Source: Flavobacteriales bacterium
Lineage (GTDB): Bacteria > Bacteroidota > Bacteroidia > Flavobacteriales > JADGDT01
DNA length: 26,389 nt
Reading direction: 5' to 3'
Assembly: GCA_023145275.1 (NCBI GenBank)
Contig: JAGLEB010000131.1
Location: 1-26,389, forward strand
Numbering within the stretch: position 1 is the first letter of the stretch; each line of letters starts with the position of its first letter. Positions 1 to 9,010 of this stretch are shown in pieces. Below the pieces are notes generated by a model, which was given only the letters and a program-made list of their open reading frames with translations, was not told the DNA's origin and did not search any database. Position numbers and translations under genes: made by a program.

Positions 1-45
1 TCAATAAAAACAACCTTTGGAGAATGTTGCAAAGTATTGAACCAG

Positions 46-115
46 CGCATAATAATGGAAGATATAAACCTGTCATGTATTAAAATTTTAGGTAATTACA
101 ATAGGTGCGAAACTT
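46..115 (-). repeat. Dispersed repeat, copy A
   Basis: Read on the minus strand from 115 down to 46, this 70-base stretch aligns without gaps to 22956-23025 read on the plus strand. By hand count 57 of 70 positions are identical, and the first 15 are exact (AAGTTTCGCACCTAT). Weaker similarity continues to about position 30. On the plus strand a frame open from position 3 ends at TAA 81-83 with the residues HNNGRYKPVMY; copy B encodes HNKGRYKPVIY in the same place. The element could be the 3' end of a coding mobile element or a non-coding intergenic repeat. It appears to run past the left edge of the window. Confidence 0.6.
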
Positions 116-120
116 TAGTA

Positions 121-163
121 AATAACAAAAAAAGAGGCTGAATATTTTCATATTCAGCCTCTT
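121..163 (-). terminator. Intrinsic terminator of rseP
   Basis: There is a perfect 13-bp stem (132-144 with 151-163) around a 6-base loop. Read on the minus strand it is followed by seven T residues (133-127), the outer ones overlapping the stem base. The T-run lies only on this side, so it terminates leftward transcription from rseP, whose stop codon is 27 bases upstream. Confidence 0.85.
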
Positions 164-189
164 AAAGTATAATATATACCTCTAAAAAA

Positions 190-1515
190 TTAGAAGAAAG
201 TTTTTATAATATCATTACCATTAGCTAGTATAACAAGGCTCATAAGGATAACAAATCCAAAAATCTGAGCGTACTCTAGCACCTTTTCTGAAGGTTTTCT
301 TCCGGAAATCATCTCCCAAAGAACAAATACCACATGACCTCCATCAAGAGCAGGTATTGGAAGTATGTTTAAGAAACCAAGCATAATTGATAAGAATGCT
401 GTGAAATTCCAAAAGCGTTGCCAATCCCATGTTGCAGAGAATTGCTTTCCTATAGCTAAGAACCCACCAACAGATTTGTATGCACCAGTGTCAGGATTCA
501 AAATTAGTTTGAATTGGCGGATGTAACTAGTAAGCATATCTTTTGCTTTTATAGCTCCTTGTGGAATAGATTCTAGTAAACCGTACTCCAAAGTTTTTAC
601 TTCGTAAAATTTAGTAAGGTCACCATCAGGGTAAACACCAATCTTTCCTCCTTCAGGAACGTATACATTTACGTCTATAGTACTATTGCCCCTAAGTACA
701 CTCAATGATATAGAATCACCTTTTGCCTGTGGAATAACATTTATGTACTCATCGAAATAAAGCATTTGTTTTCCATTAAAAGCAACAACTTTATCTCCCT
801 CTTGCAATCCAGCTTTTTCAGCTTCAGAACCTTCTGAGAAAGCACCTACATAATAAGGGATTCTCGGAGATATAAAGTTTGAACTCTTTATCAGTTCTTC
901 TTTTACTTTATCGTCGAAGTTTATATGTATGTTTTCACCATCGCGTTCTACATCTACGTTGTCAGATAAAATTATCTCTATTGGAATTTGTTTGAACATG
1001 TCAATCTCATTTCCTCCAACTTTTATTATCTTATCTCCAGTCTGTAGTCCAAGTTTATGCCCTACTGAGTCTACAACAACACCATATTGGTTTATTGATG
1101 ATGTAGGTATGTATTGTTCTCCCCAAGTGTACATCATTCCTGCGTAGATAACAATTGCAAGAACAAAGTTTACCACAACTCCACCAATCATTATTATCAA
1201 TCGCTGCCAGGCTGGTTTGGATCTAAATTCCCACGGTTGTGGTTCTTTATCCATTTGCTCTTTGTCCATCGACTCGTCAATCATACCGGATATTTTCACA
1301 TAACCACCTAGAGGAAGCCATCCTATTCCGTATTCGGTATCTCCAATTTTCTTTTTGAAAAGAGAAAAGTAAGGATCGAAGAATAGGTAGAATTTCTCTA
1401 CTCTAGTCTTAAAAATCTTTGCAGGAATAAAGTGACCAAATTCGTGCAATACAATTAGAATTGACAAGCTCAAGAAAAATTGAGCAGCCTTTATTAATAT
1501 TTCGTTTATTTCCAT
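190..1515 (-). CDS. rseP: RIP metalloprotease RseP (site-2 protease)
   Basis: Zinc-dependent intramembrane protease of the M50B family, which cleaves transmembrane segments such as anti-sigma factors in the inner membrane. The 441-residue product begins with a membrane helix carrying HEFGH (H24, E25, H28). A second helix lies near residues 104-134 and contains the GGVVVNFVLA motif. One or two PDZ-like domains fill roughly 140-290. The third zinc ligand is D391 in LDGGH, within the C-terminal helices. Length and motif order match Bacteroidota RseP. The gene is transcribed alone, divergently from the patatin gene, with its own promoter box (1537-1544) and terminator (121-163). dxr, a common upstream partner in related genomes, is not present here. 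Confidence 0.95.
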   Translation of the reverse strand: MEINEILIKAAQFFLSLSILIVLHEFGHFIPAKIFKTRVEKFYLFFDPYFSLFKKKIGDTEYGIGWLPLGGYVKISGMIDESMDKEQMDKEPQPWEFRSKPAWQRLIIMIGGVVVNFVLAIVIYAGMMYTWGEQYIPTSSINQYGVVVDSVGHKLGLQTGDKIIKVGGNEIDMFKQIPIEIILSDNVDVERDGENIHINFDDKVKEELIKSSNFISPRIPYYVGAFSEGSEAEKAGLQEGDKVVAFNGKQMLYFDEYINVIPQAKGDSISLSVLRGNSTIDVNVYVPEGGKIGVYPDGDLTKFYEVKTLEYGLLESIPQGAIKAKDMLTSYIRQFKLILNPDTGAYKSVGGFLAIGKQFSATWDWQRFWNFTAFLSIMLGFLNILPIPALDGGHVVFVLWEMISGRKPSEKVLEYAQIFGFVILMSLVILANGNDIIKTFF

Positions 1516-1536
1516 ATAAAAAAATCTTTAGCGGCG

Positions 1537-1544
1537 CAAATATA
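1537..1544 (-). promoter_or_regulatory. Candidate -7 box for rseP
   Basis: Minus-strand TATATTTG matches the Bacteroidota -7 consensus TAnnTTTG exactly and is followed by CGCCGC. It lies 22 bases upstream of the rseP ATG, implying a leader of about 15 bases. No clear -33 TTG is visible. Confidence 0.55.
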
Positions 1545-1664
1545 AAATTTTAATTACTTTTACTCTAAGTAAATTTCTATTGATTATTAGTCGCTGTTTT
1601 ATTGCCTGTAACCCTTTAAAATAGTATGTTTGACGTGTGTTTAGATTTTGTTATTCTCTATTTT

Positions 1665-1672
1665 TATATTTG
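1665..1672 (+). promoter_or_regulatory. Candidate -7 box for the patatin gene
   Basis: TATATTTG matches TAnnTTTG exactly. A TTTG at 1647-1650 is closer than the usual -33 spacing. If this box is used, the mRNA leader before the ATG at 1782 is about 100 bases. Confidence 0.4.
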
Positions 1673-1781
1673 AAAGAATAAATTAAGATTTGGAACAAGC
1701 TTATCTATTGGATTATTATTGAATTTTAATAATGTTTAATAACATGAATAGCTCAGAGTAAAATTCTAATAAAAAGAGTCT

Positions 1782-4067
1782 ATGATGAAAAAATATCTAC
1801 TTAATATTCTAATACTTTCTATCTTTATTTCTTCGTATAACCCTGCTTATTGTCAGGATACTACAAGTGTAATGAAAGATTTAAAAGTTGGAGTTGTTCT
1901 TAGTGGAGGTGGAGCAAAAGGTGTAGCCCATGTAGGAGTGCTAAGAATGATTGAAGAGGCAGGAATAAAGGTTGACTATATTGGCGGTGCTAGTATGGGA
2001 GCTATTGTTGCAGCGCTATATTCTGTTGGATATACTGTTGATGAGCTGGATAGTATCATTAAAGTGTTAGACATGTCTAAGTTAGTTCAGGGCGATGTTC
2101 CTCGTAGACATTTAACTTATTTCGAGAAAGCTTTCGATGGGGATACTTTTATTAGTGTACCAGTGAAAAACTGGGAAATTGGTTTGCCACAAGGCCTGTC
2201 TAATGGTCAGAGTGTTATAGATGAATTTTTCACTCTAACTCGTGCATACCCAGGTCATCAAGATTTTAATAAGCTGCCTGTGCCGTTAATAATGACAACT
2301 ACTGATATTGTTACAGGTGAGTCAGTAGTTTTTCACGAAGGCTCAATTCCTCTCGTTATGCGTGCAAGTTCTTCTTTTCCATCTCTTTTTTCGCCTATTG
2401 ACATAGATGGAAAGCTTTTAGTTGATGGTGGGGTTATGAATAATTTTCCTGTAAAAGAAGTTTTAGAAATGGGAGCAGATGTTATTATAGGTGTGAGTGT
2501 TGAAGATGGTTTATACAAACGTAAAGATCTAACATCTATAACATCTATTATTGAACAAATAACTAGTTTCAAGATGGTCGAAAAATCTGAAGAACAGAAG
2601 AAACTTGTAGATATTTATATTAAGCCTAATATAACCGGATATTCAGTGGTTAGTTTCGACAAAACCAATGAGATAATCGAGCTAGGAGAAGTGGAGGCTT
2701 TTAAACACTTTAATGAATTTGTTAAGATATCCGAAGCTCAAAACGAACAAGATTATGTACGTAAGGCTATTGAAAATGTTGATGTATATGATGTAAGCGA
2801 AGTGGAAATAAAGGGAGCTAAAAATTATTCGGACCGGTATTTTATTGACCGTTTTCCTTTAAAGAACTTCCCTGGGAAAATTACTATTGACGAAATTAGG
2901 TTTGGACTCAAGACAATAGAAGGGACAAGAAATTTTGATTTTATCTCTTATGAATTAATAAAGATTGCAGATACCGATAAATATAAAATGATTCTTAAAA
3001 TATCTGAAAAGCCAACTAATGAGCGATTAAAATTAGGAATACATTTCGATAATTTATATGGTGCAGGCTTGAAGGTGAAATATGCGGCCAAAAATAAAAT
3101 CTTGAAAAGTTCTATGTTTTTAGCAGATATCGTAGTTAGTAATAAGCCTAGGTATAGCGTGTTGTTTTATAAGGATAATGCTTCATGGCCTGGTTTCTTT
3201 GTTGAATCGAGGTTTGATCAGTTTGAAGTGGATGTTCCTGCCTCTACTATTGGAGATAAAGCTGATCTTATTTCGGGATCTGTATTAGAATTGAAATATA
3301 AAGATTGGACTAATAGGATAATGGCTCAGAAAACCATAGATGAGAATTTTTATTTTGCTTTAGGTTTAGAAATGAAAAGACTTTTTTTTACAACAAATTC
3401 GGTGAGAGTTGATAACGAAGATGGAACAAAAAATGATGATGAATATGTATTTGATGATAGTTGGAGTTTAAACCCTATGTTAGAAGTTTATGCCGATACT
3501 CGTGATGATGGTAATTACCCTACAAAAGGGCTCATGTTTAAAACGGAGTTAAAGGCTGTTGTGCCGCAGAGCCATTCTGACGATACAGGTAAGCAATCAT
3601 TGATTACAAATGGGTATTTCTATTTTCGAATAGATTATTCTCTTCCTCTAAATGATAAATTTGCTTGGACAAATAGGGTGAATTCTAGTACTAAAATTGG
3701 TACAGGAGGTAGTGAAGCATATAATTATTTTTTTGGAGGCTACAATAAAACACTTAATAATAATATTTACAGTTTTTATGGTTATCCTTTATTTGGGATT
3801 TCAGATACAGACAATCGAGGCTTTATAAAATATACTACAAGTTTGCAGTATGAGTTAATTACAGATATTTATATAACGGCACATGCAAACTATATGATTG
3901 CTTCGAAAGACAAAAAGGAGTGGTATCAAATTTATGTACCTCAATATTCTGGATATGCGCTTTCTGCTGGCTATGATAGTAGGATTGGTCCAGTAGAATT
4001 TACATTAGATTATAGTCCGGAAACTGGCAGAGTAGGATTATTGTTTAATTTGGGATATTGGTTTTAG
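1782..4067 (+). CDS. Patatin-like phospholipase with POTRA and outer-membrane barrel
   Basis: Predicted lipid acyl hydrolase attached to its own outer-membrane barrel, resembling PlpD-type (type Vd) proteins. The 761-residue product starts with a signal peptide (about 1-25). The patatin domain shows the oxyanion loop GGGAKG (42-47), the nucleophile elbow GASMG (S71) and the DGG catalytic aspartate D215. A POTRA-like segment lies near 340-410. The C-terminal half is a BamA/Omp85-like barrel ending in an aromatic residue (NLGYWF), as expected of outer-membrane proteins. The flippase gene follows after 24 bases, so the two are probably co-transcribed. The substrate, and whether the patatin domain is released, cannot be told from sequence. 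Confidence 0.9.
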   Translation: MMKKYLLNILILSIFISSYNPAYCQDTTSVMKDLKVGVVLSGGGAKGVAHVGVLRMIEEAGIKVDYIGGASMGAIVAALYSVGYTVDELDSIIKVLDMSKLVQGDVPRRHLTYFEKAFDGDTFISVPVKNWEIGLPQGLSNGQSVIDEFFTLTRAYPGHQDFNKLPVPLIMTTTDIVTGESVVFHEGSIPLVMRASSSFPSLFSPIDIDGKLLVDGGVMNNFPVKEVLEMGADVIIGVSVEDGLYKRKDLTSITSIIEQITSFKMVEKSEEQKKLVDIYIKPNITGYSVVSFDKTNEIIELGEVEAFKHFNEFVKISEAQNEQDYVRKAIENVDVYDVSEVEIKGAKNYSDRYFIDRFPLKNFPGKITIDEIRFGLKTIEGTRNFDFISYELIKIADTDKYKMILKISEKPTNERLKLGIHFDNLYGAGLKVKYAAKNKILKSSMFLADIVVSNKPRYSVLFYKDNASWPGFFVESRFDQFEVDVPASTIGDKADLISGSVLELKYKDWTNRIMAQKTIDENFYFALGLEMKRLFFTTNSVRVDNEDGTKNDDEYVFDDSWSLNPMLEVYADTRDDGNYPTKGLMFKTELKAVVPQSHSDDTGKQSLITNGYFYFRIDYSLPLNDKFAWTNRVNSSTKIGTGGSEAYNYFFGGYNKTLNNNIYSFYGYPLFGISDTDNRGFIKYTTSLQYELITDIYITAHANYMIASKDKKEWYQIYVPQYSGYALSAGYDSRIGPVEFTLDYSPETGRVGLLFNLGYWF

Positions 4068-4091
4068 TAATATATTTAATATAAAAGAGTA

Positions 4092-5555
4092 TTGGCAACA
4101 ATAAAAAAACTTTTAAGCCAAACAGCTATTTACGGGTTAAGTAGTGTTTTAGGGCGTGTGTTGAATTTCTTATTAGTGCCATTGTATACAATGGTTTTTG
4201 ATAAAGAGGAGTATGGACAGGTTGCTATTTTATATGCTTATGTGGCAATATTTAATGTATTGCTGAGTTATGGGATGGAAACGTCATTCTTCAACTTCAT
4301 TAATAAAAAGGCCAATACTAAAGTGTTTTCAACAGCTTTTATTAGCTTAATAGGCACATCTCTTGGTTTTTTTGCATTTGCCATAACCTTTAACAAAGAT
4401 ATATCTATTCTTCTTGGCTTTCAAGACCACCCCGAGTATATAAGTTATCTGATTTGGGTATTGGTTTTTGATGCTATTACAGTAATACCATTCGCCCAAC
4501 TTCGCTATCAAAATAAGGCTTTTACTTATGCCATTATTAAACTTACGAATATTGGAATTACCATCGCACTAAATCTTTTATTATTGTTAGTGATACCCGG
4601 ATTAATACGTGAAGGTTATAGTTTTGGTGATTATAATGCATATTTATCAAACCCTGGAATAGGTGTAATATTTTTAGCGAATTTAATAGCTAGTGGTGTT
4701 ACTATATTAATGATTGTACCAACATTTATAAATATTAAATGGGAGTTCGATAAAGCCTTGTGGAAGAAAATGATAAGCTATGGCTGGCCTATACTTATAG
4801 GAGGAACCGCCGGCATCATAAACGAAGCAATGGATAGACCTTTGCTCTTATGGCTATTGCCTAGTGAAACTGCTGTTGGCGAGATAGGAATCTACGCGGC
4901 AAATTACAAGATTTCTATTTTCATGACTTTATTTATCCAAGCTTTCAGAATGGGTGTTGAACCGTTTTTCTTTGCAAAAGCGAAAGATAAAGACGCAAAG
5001 GAAACCTATGCATTTGTGATGAATTATTTTGTGGCAATAATGGCTGTCATATTTCTTTTCATAATGGTTAACCTCGATGTTTTTAAGCATTTTATAAGGA
5101 ATGAAGAAATGTGGGTGGGGCTTGATGTTGTACCTATATTATTATTTGCTAATTTAAGTTTAGGTATATATATAAGTCTTTCAGTCTGGTATAAAATAAA
5201 TGAAAAGACAAAATATGGAGCTATATTTTCAATTATTGGTGCAATAATTACTCTGGCCTTGAATATATGGTTAATCCCTACAATGGGTTTCTATGGTTCG
5301 GCTTGGGCAACTTTAGCGGCGTATGGATCAATGGCACTTCTTTCGTACATAGTCGGACAGCGAATCTATCCTATACCTTATGACTTGAAAAGAATAAGTC
5401 TTTATCTCGGCTTATCTGTGTTTCTTGGACTTATTGCATATAAACTTTTTTATGGAAATTTAATCGTAGGAAATTCATTGCTATTATTGTTTATTATTAT
5501 GCTCGCTTTTTTTGAAAGCGCATCTCTAAGAAGTATATTTGTCAAAAATAAATAA
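4092..5555 (+). CDS. Oligosaccharide flippase (Wzx-like, MVF superfamily)
   Basis: Predicted inner-membrane exporter that flips lipid-linked oligosaccharides for polysaccharide or O-antigen assembly. The 487-residue product is hydrophobic throughout, with roughly 12-14 membrane helices. Its N-terminus (LLSQTAIYGLSSVLGRVLNF) is characteristic of the polysaccharide biosynthesis family. The start is TTG at 4092, preceded by AAAAGAG; the next in-frame ATG would remove the first helix (about 33 residues), so TTG is preferred. It lies 24 bases behind the patatin gene. No glycosyltransferases are adjacent, so the transported glycan is unknown. Confidence 0.88.
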   Translation: MATIKKLLSQTAIYGLSSVLGRVLNFLLVPLYTMVFDKEEYGQVAILYAYVAIFNVLLSYGMETSFFNFINKKANTKVFSTAFISLIGTSLGFFAFAITFNKDISILLGFQDHPEYISYLIWVLVFDAITVIPFAQLRYQNKAFTYAIIKLTNIGITIALNLLLLLVIPGLIREGYSFGDYNAYLSNPGIGVIFLANLIASGVTILMIVPTFINIKWEFDKALWKKMISYGWPILIGGTAGIINEAMDRPLLLWLLPSETAVGEIGIYAANYKISIFMTLFIQAFRMGVEPFFFAKAKDKDAKETYAFVMNYFVAIMAVIFLFIMVNLDVFKHFIRNEEMWVGLDVVPILLFANLSLGIYISLSVWYKINEKTKYGAIFSIIGAIITLALNIWLIPTMGFYGSAWATLAAYGSMALLSYIVGQRIYPIPYDLKRISLYLGLSVFLGLIAYKLFYGNLIVGNSLLLLFIIMLAFFESASLRSIFVKNK

Positions 5556-5654
5556 TAATTGGTCGTTTAGTATAATTCAAAAAAAAATCCACGTCAAATA
5601 ATAAATATCTAGTAATCAAGTGAGGATGTGTAATATGTCCGTGCTTATCTATTT

Positions 5655-5662
5655 TAATTTTG
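5655..5662 (+). promoter_or_regulatory. Candidate -7 box upstream of dut
   Basis: TAATTTTG fits TAnnTTTG and lies 37 bases before the dut ATG, inside the 144-base gap after the flippase gene. No convincing -33 element is visible, so this is tentative. Confidence 0.3.
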
Positions 5663-5699
5663 ACACACAGGTAAGTGACTAAAATATAAAATTATTAAG

Positions 5700-6131
5700 A
5701 TGAACGTAAAAGTTATAAATAAATCAAAACACTCTTTACCTCACTATGAGACTTCTGCTTCAGCGGGAATGGACTTACGTGCGAATATTGATGAATCTAT
5801 TGTTTTGAAGCCTTTGGGAAGAGCTATTGTTAAAACAGGTATTTTTATGGAATTGCCTGTTGGCTTTGAGGCTCAGGTGCGTCCACGAAGTGGACTCGCT
5901 GCAAAAAAAGGTATTACAGTATTAAATTCTCCTGGTACTATTGATGCTGACTACAGGGGGGAAGTAGGGGTAATATTGGTAAATCTTTCAAATGAAGAGT
6001 TTGAGATAAAAGATGGAGAAAGAGTTGCTCAAATGGTGGTTGCCAAGCATGAACAGATTCAGTGGGAAGAAACAGTAGAATTAGAATCTAGCGACAGGGG
6101 ATCTGGAGGATTCGGCTCTACAGGAGTATAG
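5700..6131 (+). CDS. dut: dUTP diphosphatase
   Basis: Hydrolyses dUTP to dUMP and diphosphate, keeping uracil out of DNA and supplying dUMP for thymidylate synthesis; soluble homotrimer. The 143-residue length is standard. All five trimeric dUTPase motifs are visible in order: AGMDLRA (22-28), RPRSGLA (61-67), GTIDADYRGEV (79-89, with the catalytic aspartate), RVAQMVV, and the glycine-rich C-terminal arm RGSGGFGSTG that closes over the substrate. The nucleotidyltransferase gene follows after 45 bases. The start ATG follows an A-rich stretch without a Shine-Dalgarno sequence, as is usual in this phylum. Confidence 0.97.
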   Translation: MNVKVINKSKHSLPHYETSASAGMDLRANIDESIVLKPLGRAIVKTGIFMELPVGFEAQVRPRSGLAAKKGITVLNSPGTIDADYRGEVGVILVNLSNEEFEIKDGERVAQMVVAKHEQIQWEETVELESSDRGSGGFGSTGV

Positions 6132-6176
6132 TTCTTAGTTGCAAATAAAAGTATTAACTACACACATACATAAATT

Positions 6177-7181
6177 ATGAAAATAATAGTTCCAATGGCT
6201 GGAAGAGGGTCACGCCTTCGTCCTCACACATTAACTGTACCGAAACCTTTAATTCCTATAGCTGGTAAACCTATTGTGCAGAGGCTAGTAGAAGATATTA
6301 CAAAAGTAGTTGACGAAAAGGTTGATGAAATAGCTTTCGTTATTGGTGATTTTGGAGTTGAAATTGAACAAAAATTAGTTTCTATCGCAAACGATCTTGG
6401 AGCAAAAGGAAGTATTTATTATCAAGATGCACCATTAGGGACTGCGCATGCAATAGCTTGTGCAAAAGAATCGTTAAAAGGACCTGTTGTTGTTGCTTTT
6501 GCTGATACATTATTTAAAGCCGATTTTGTGTTAGATTCTAGTGCTGACGGGGTTATTTGGGTTAAGCAGGTTGAAGATCCAAGTGCTTTTGGAGTTGTAA
6601 AAATTAATGAAGACAAAATTATTACTGACTTTATCGAGAAGCCTAGTACTTTCGTTTCAGATTTAGCAATAATTGGAATTTATTATTTTAAGGATGGAGA
6701 AAATCTGAAAGATGAACTGCAATTCCTTATTGATAATAATGTTATAAAAGGTGGAGAGTATCAACTTACCGATGCCCTCGAAAATATGAAATCTAAAGGC
6801 TTGAAACTAAGTCCTGGTACTGTTGATGCGTGGATGGATTGTGGAAATAAGGATGCTACAGTTGATACGAATAAGCAAACTTTGAATTTTGAAAAGGGTT
6901 CTAGTAGTTTGATTGCTAAAACTGCTGTAATTGAGAATTCTATAATTATAGAGCCGTGTTTTATCGGAGAGAATGTTGTTATAAAGAATTCAAAAATCGG
7001 ACCACATGTTTCTGTTGGTACAAGTACAGTTATCGAGAATTCTAATATCGAAAACTCATTGATTCAAAATAATGCATTGTTGAAACGTGCAAATATTTTT
7101 AACTCGATGATAGGTAATCAAGCTAGATACTCTGGAATATCAAACTCTATTAGTATTGGAGATTACTCTGTATTGGAATAG
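6177..7181 (+). CDS. Sugar-phosphate nucleotidyltransferase with left-handed beta-helix tail
   Basis: Predicted to transfer a nucleotidyl group to a sugar 1-phosphate, making an activated sugar for envelope glycans. The 334-residue product opens with the nucleotide-binding signature GRGSRLRPHTLTVPKPL (9-25). It has a metal-binding aspartate in VVAFADTLF (near 110). From about residue 240 onward come irregular hexapeptide repeats (AVIENS, PCFIGE, VVIKNS, KIGPHV) of a left-handed beta-helix, as in GlmU-like and long RmlA-like enzymes. A full acetyltransferase active site is not evident, so the tail may be structural or regulatory. Sugar and base specificity cannot be read. A terminator-like hairpin follows at 7219-7264. 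Confidence 0.88.
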   Translation: MKIIVPMAGRGSRLRPHTLTVPKPLIPIAGKPIVQRLVEDITKVVDEKVDEIAFVIGDFGVEIEQKLVSIANDLGAKGSIYYQDAPLGTAHAIACAKESLKGPVVVAFADTLFKADFVLDSSADGVIWVKQVEDPSAFGVVKINEDKIITDFIEKPSTFVSDLAIIGIYYFKDGENLKDELQFLIDNNVIKGGEYQLTDALENMKSKGLKLSPGTVDAWMDCGNKDATVDTNKQTLNFEKGSSSLIAKTAVIENSIIIEPCFIGENVVIKNSKIGPHVSVGTSTVIENSNIENSLIQNNALLKRANIFNSMIGNQARYSGISNSISIGDYSVLE

Positions 7182-7218
7182 TTGAAATATTACAGTTTTT
7201 ACCTGTTATGTAATATAT

Positions 7219-7264
7219 CTTAAACCGCACACAATATTTGTATATTTTTGCGGTTTAAGTTTTT
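7219..7264 (+). terminator. Hairpin terminator overlapping a -7-like box
   Basis: A perfect 11-bp stem (7219-7229 with 7249-7259) with a 19-base loop is followed by five T residues (7260-7264), 37 bases past the nucleotidyltransferase stop. The loop and the right arm contain TATTTTTG (7243-7250), which fits the TAnnTTTG promoter box. The same DNA could therefore end one transcript and start the next. Confidence 0.6.
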
Positions 7265-7297
7265 ACAGCATGTATGATTGAAACTTAAATCTTATTT

Positions 7298-9010
7298 ATG
7301 AGTATTAGGGTAATAACCTCAATTATTGTTTTCTTTAGCACATATACTTATGTTGCTGCACAGGAGCAGGTTGCAGGAGATAGTGTTCATATATCAACAC
7401 GCGAAACTGTTAGTTTTGAGTCGTATTACTACAAGGCTCTTAATGAGAAGATTAAGGGTAATCATAAGGACGCAGTTGAATTATTGCGTTTAGCTTTGCG
7501 TTTTAAACCTGAAAATGCCGACGCTCAATTTGAATTATCTATAAATTATAAAAGCTTAAAAGATTACCGAACAGCTGCCCTTTTCGGTGAAAATGCTGTT
7601 CGTTTAAGTCCTGATAAAAAATGGTATTGGCTGAATATAGCCGATTTATATAGTCTTCTTGGAGATAGTAAAAATGCAGAACGATGTTATGGCAAATTAG
7701 TAGAAATAGATCCTACTTTTGTTCCAGAATACATCATGTCAATTGCAAGGACTGGAAATATTACTCTAGCCTTAGATAAAGTCAATGTCTTCCTTAAAAA
7801 CGGAGAGACTGAGGCCTTATTGTTACTTAAAAGAGATTTACTAGTTGCTAATGAAAGAATTCCAGAAGCAATTGGTCTTACAAAGAAACTTATAACTTAT
7901 AATAAGCTAAAGGCTGATTACTATTATGAGATATCCGAATTGTTTCTGCGTGAGAAAGATGTTGATAGTGCTGAAAAGTATGTGAAAGCGGGATTGCTGC
8001 TTCTCCCCGAGAATCCTATCCTAATTCGTCAGGATTTTAAGCTTTTAATGATTCAGTCTAACTATGAAGAAGCTTTTATTGTTTTAGATGAAGCTTTTGA
8101 TAATCCTAAATTGAGTTTCAACGATAAACTTGGCTTTGTTATTGCTTTTGTTGATAGCGATAAAGAGCACAAACAAACTGATAGATTAATCTCGGCTCTA
8201 GAAAATTGGGTTGACGAGTATCATGAGGTGAAAGTTTATCCAATTATAGCTAACCTGTACGGGATAAAAGGGAATAAAGAAAAATCGTTAGAATATTTTA
8301 GAGAAGGTTTTGATAAGGGATATAACGAGTTTTCTAGCTTGATAGAAATGTTGTTGCTAGAGCAGGAGCTAGGTAAATATGATTTGTTATTTGCTGATTC
8401 TAACAGGATGTTGGTGTTGTTCCCTTCTCACCCAGTACTGTATTTATTTAAAGGTTTTTCTGAAAATCAACTGAAAGATTATGCTTGTTCAATAGAAACA
8501 TTGCACGAAGGCTTAGAGTTTGTTGTGAATAACGATAAATTAAAGTCTGAGTTTTATAGTATTTCTGCTGATAGTTATTACCAGTTAGGGAATGAGGAGG
8601 ATGCCTTTAGAGAGTATGATAAAGCGCTATTATTTGATCCTGAAAATATTGGGATATTAAATAATTATAGCTATTTTCTTGCAGAGAGTGGTGTAGAGCT
8701 TGATAAGGCTCTTGAAATGATTAAAATTGTTGTAGACAAGAATAGTGAAAATGCTACTTATCTTGATACTATGGCATGGGTGCATTATAAAAAAGGAGAT
8801 TACGAGGAAGCACGTAAAATATTGAAAAGAGCTATTAAAGCTGGAGGTGATAAAAGTGCAGATATTCTAGAACATTATGGCGATATACTGTTTAAGCTAG
8901 ATAAGGTTAATTTGGCAGTACGACAGTGGGAGAAAGCTTATAAGTTTGCGAATAGTTCTGAAGTATTGAAGGAGAAAATTAATAATAGATCATTGGGCGA
9001 TGAAAATTAG
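7298..9010 (+). CDS. Secreted TPR-repeat protein
   Basis: The 570-residue product has a cleavable signal peptide (about 1-21, ending AAQ) and is otherwise built of tandem tetratricopeptide repeats from about residue 38 to 555. Clear units include the ones around NADAQFELSINYKSLKDYRTA, SADSYYQLGNEEDAFREYDKA and TMAWVHYKKGDYEEARKILK. Such repeats form a protein-binding superhelix, here predicted to be periplasmic. Its stop codon overlaps the start of the next gene by 11 bases, so translation of the two is probably coupled. With the DUF4292 lipoprotein and the EnvC-like protein it forms an envelope operon. No enzymatic domain is seen, and the binding partner is unknown. Confidence 0.85.
   Translation: MSIRVITSIIVFFSTYTYVAAQEQVAGDSVHISTRETVSFESYYYKALNEKIKGNHKDAVELLRLALRFKPENADAQFELSINYKSLKDYRTAALFGENAVRLSPDKKWYWLNIADLYSLLGDSKNAERCYGKLVEIDPTFVPEYIMSIARTGNITLALDKVNVFLKNGETEALLLLKRDLLVANERIPEAIGLTKKLITYNKLKADYYYEISELFLREKDVDSAEKYVKAGLLLLPENPILIRQDFKLLMIQSNYEEAFIVLDEAFDNPKLSFNDKLGFVIAFVDSDKEHKQTDRLISALENWVDEYHEVKVYPIIANLYGIKGNKEKSLEYFREGFDKGYNEFSSLIEMLLLEQELGKYDLLFADSNRMLVLFPSHPVLYLFKGFSENQLKDYACSIETLHEGLEFVVNNDKLKSEFYSISADSYYQLGNEEDAFREYDKALLFDPENIGILNNYSYFLAESGVELDKALEMIKIVVDKNSENATYLDTMAWVHYKKGDYEEARKILKRAIKAGGDKSADILEHYGDILFKLDKVNLAVRQWEKAYKFANSSEVLKEKINNRSLGDEN

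Noticed and set aside
1..144. A plus-strand frame open from position 1 to a stop at 142-144
   Set aside because: It reads through the rseP terminator stem and the repeat. Another frame ending at 83 fits the repeat comparison better, and neither can be called a gene from so little sequence.
929..1311. Two plus-strand open frames inside rseP
   Set aside because: They lie antisense within a well-supported gene and show no family features.
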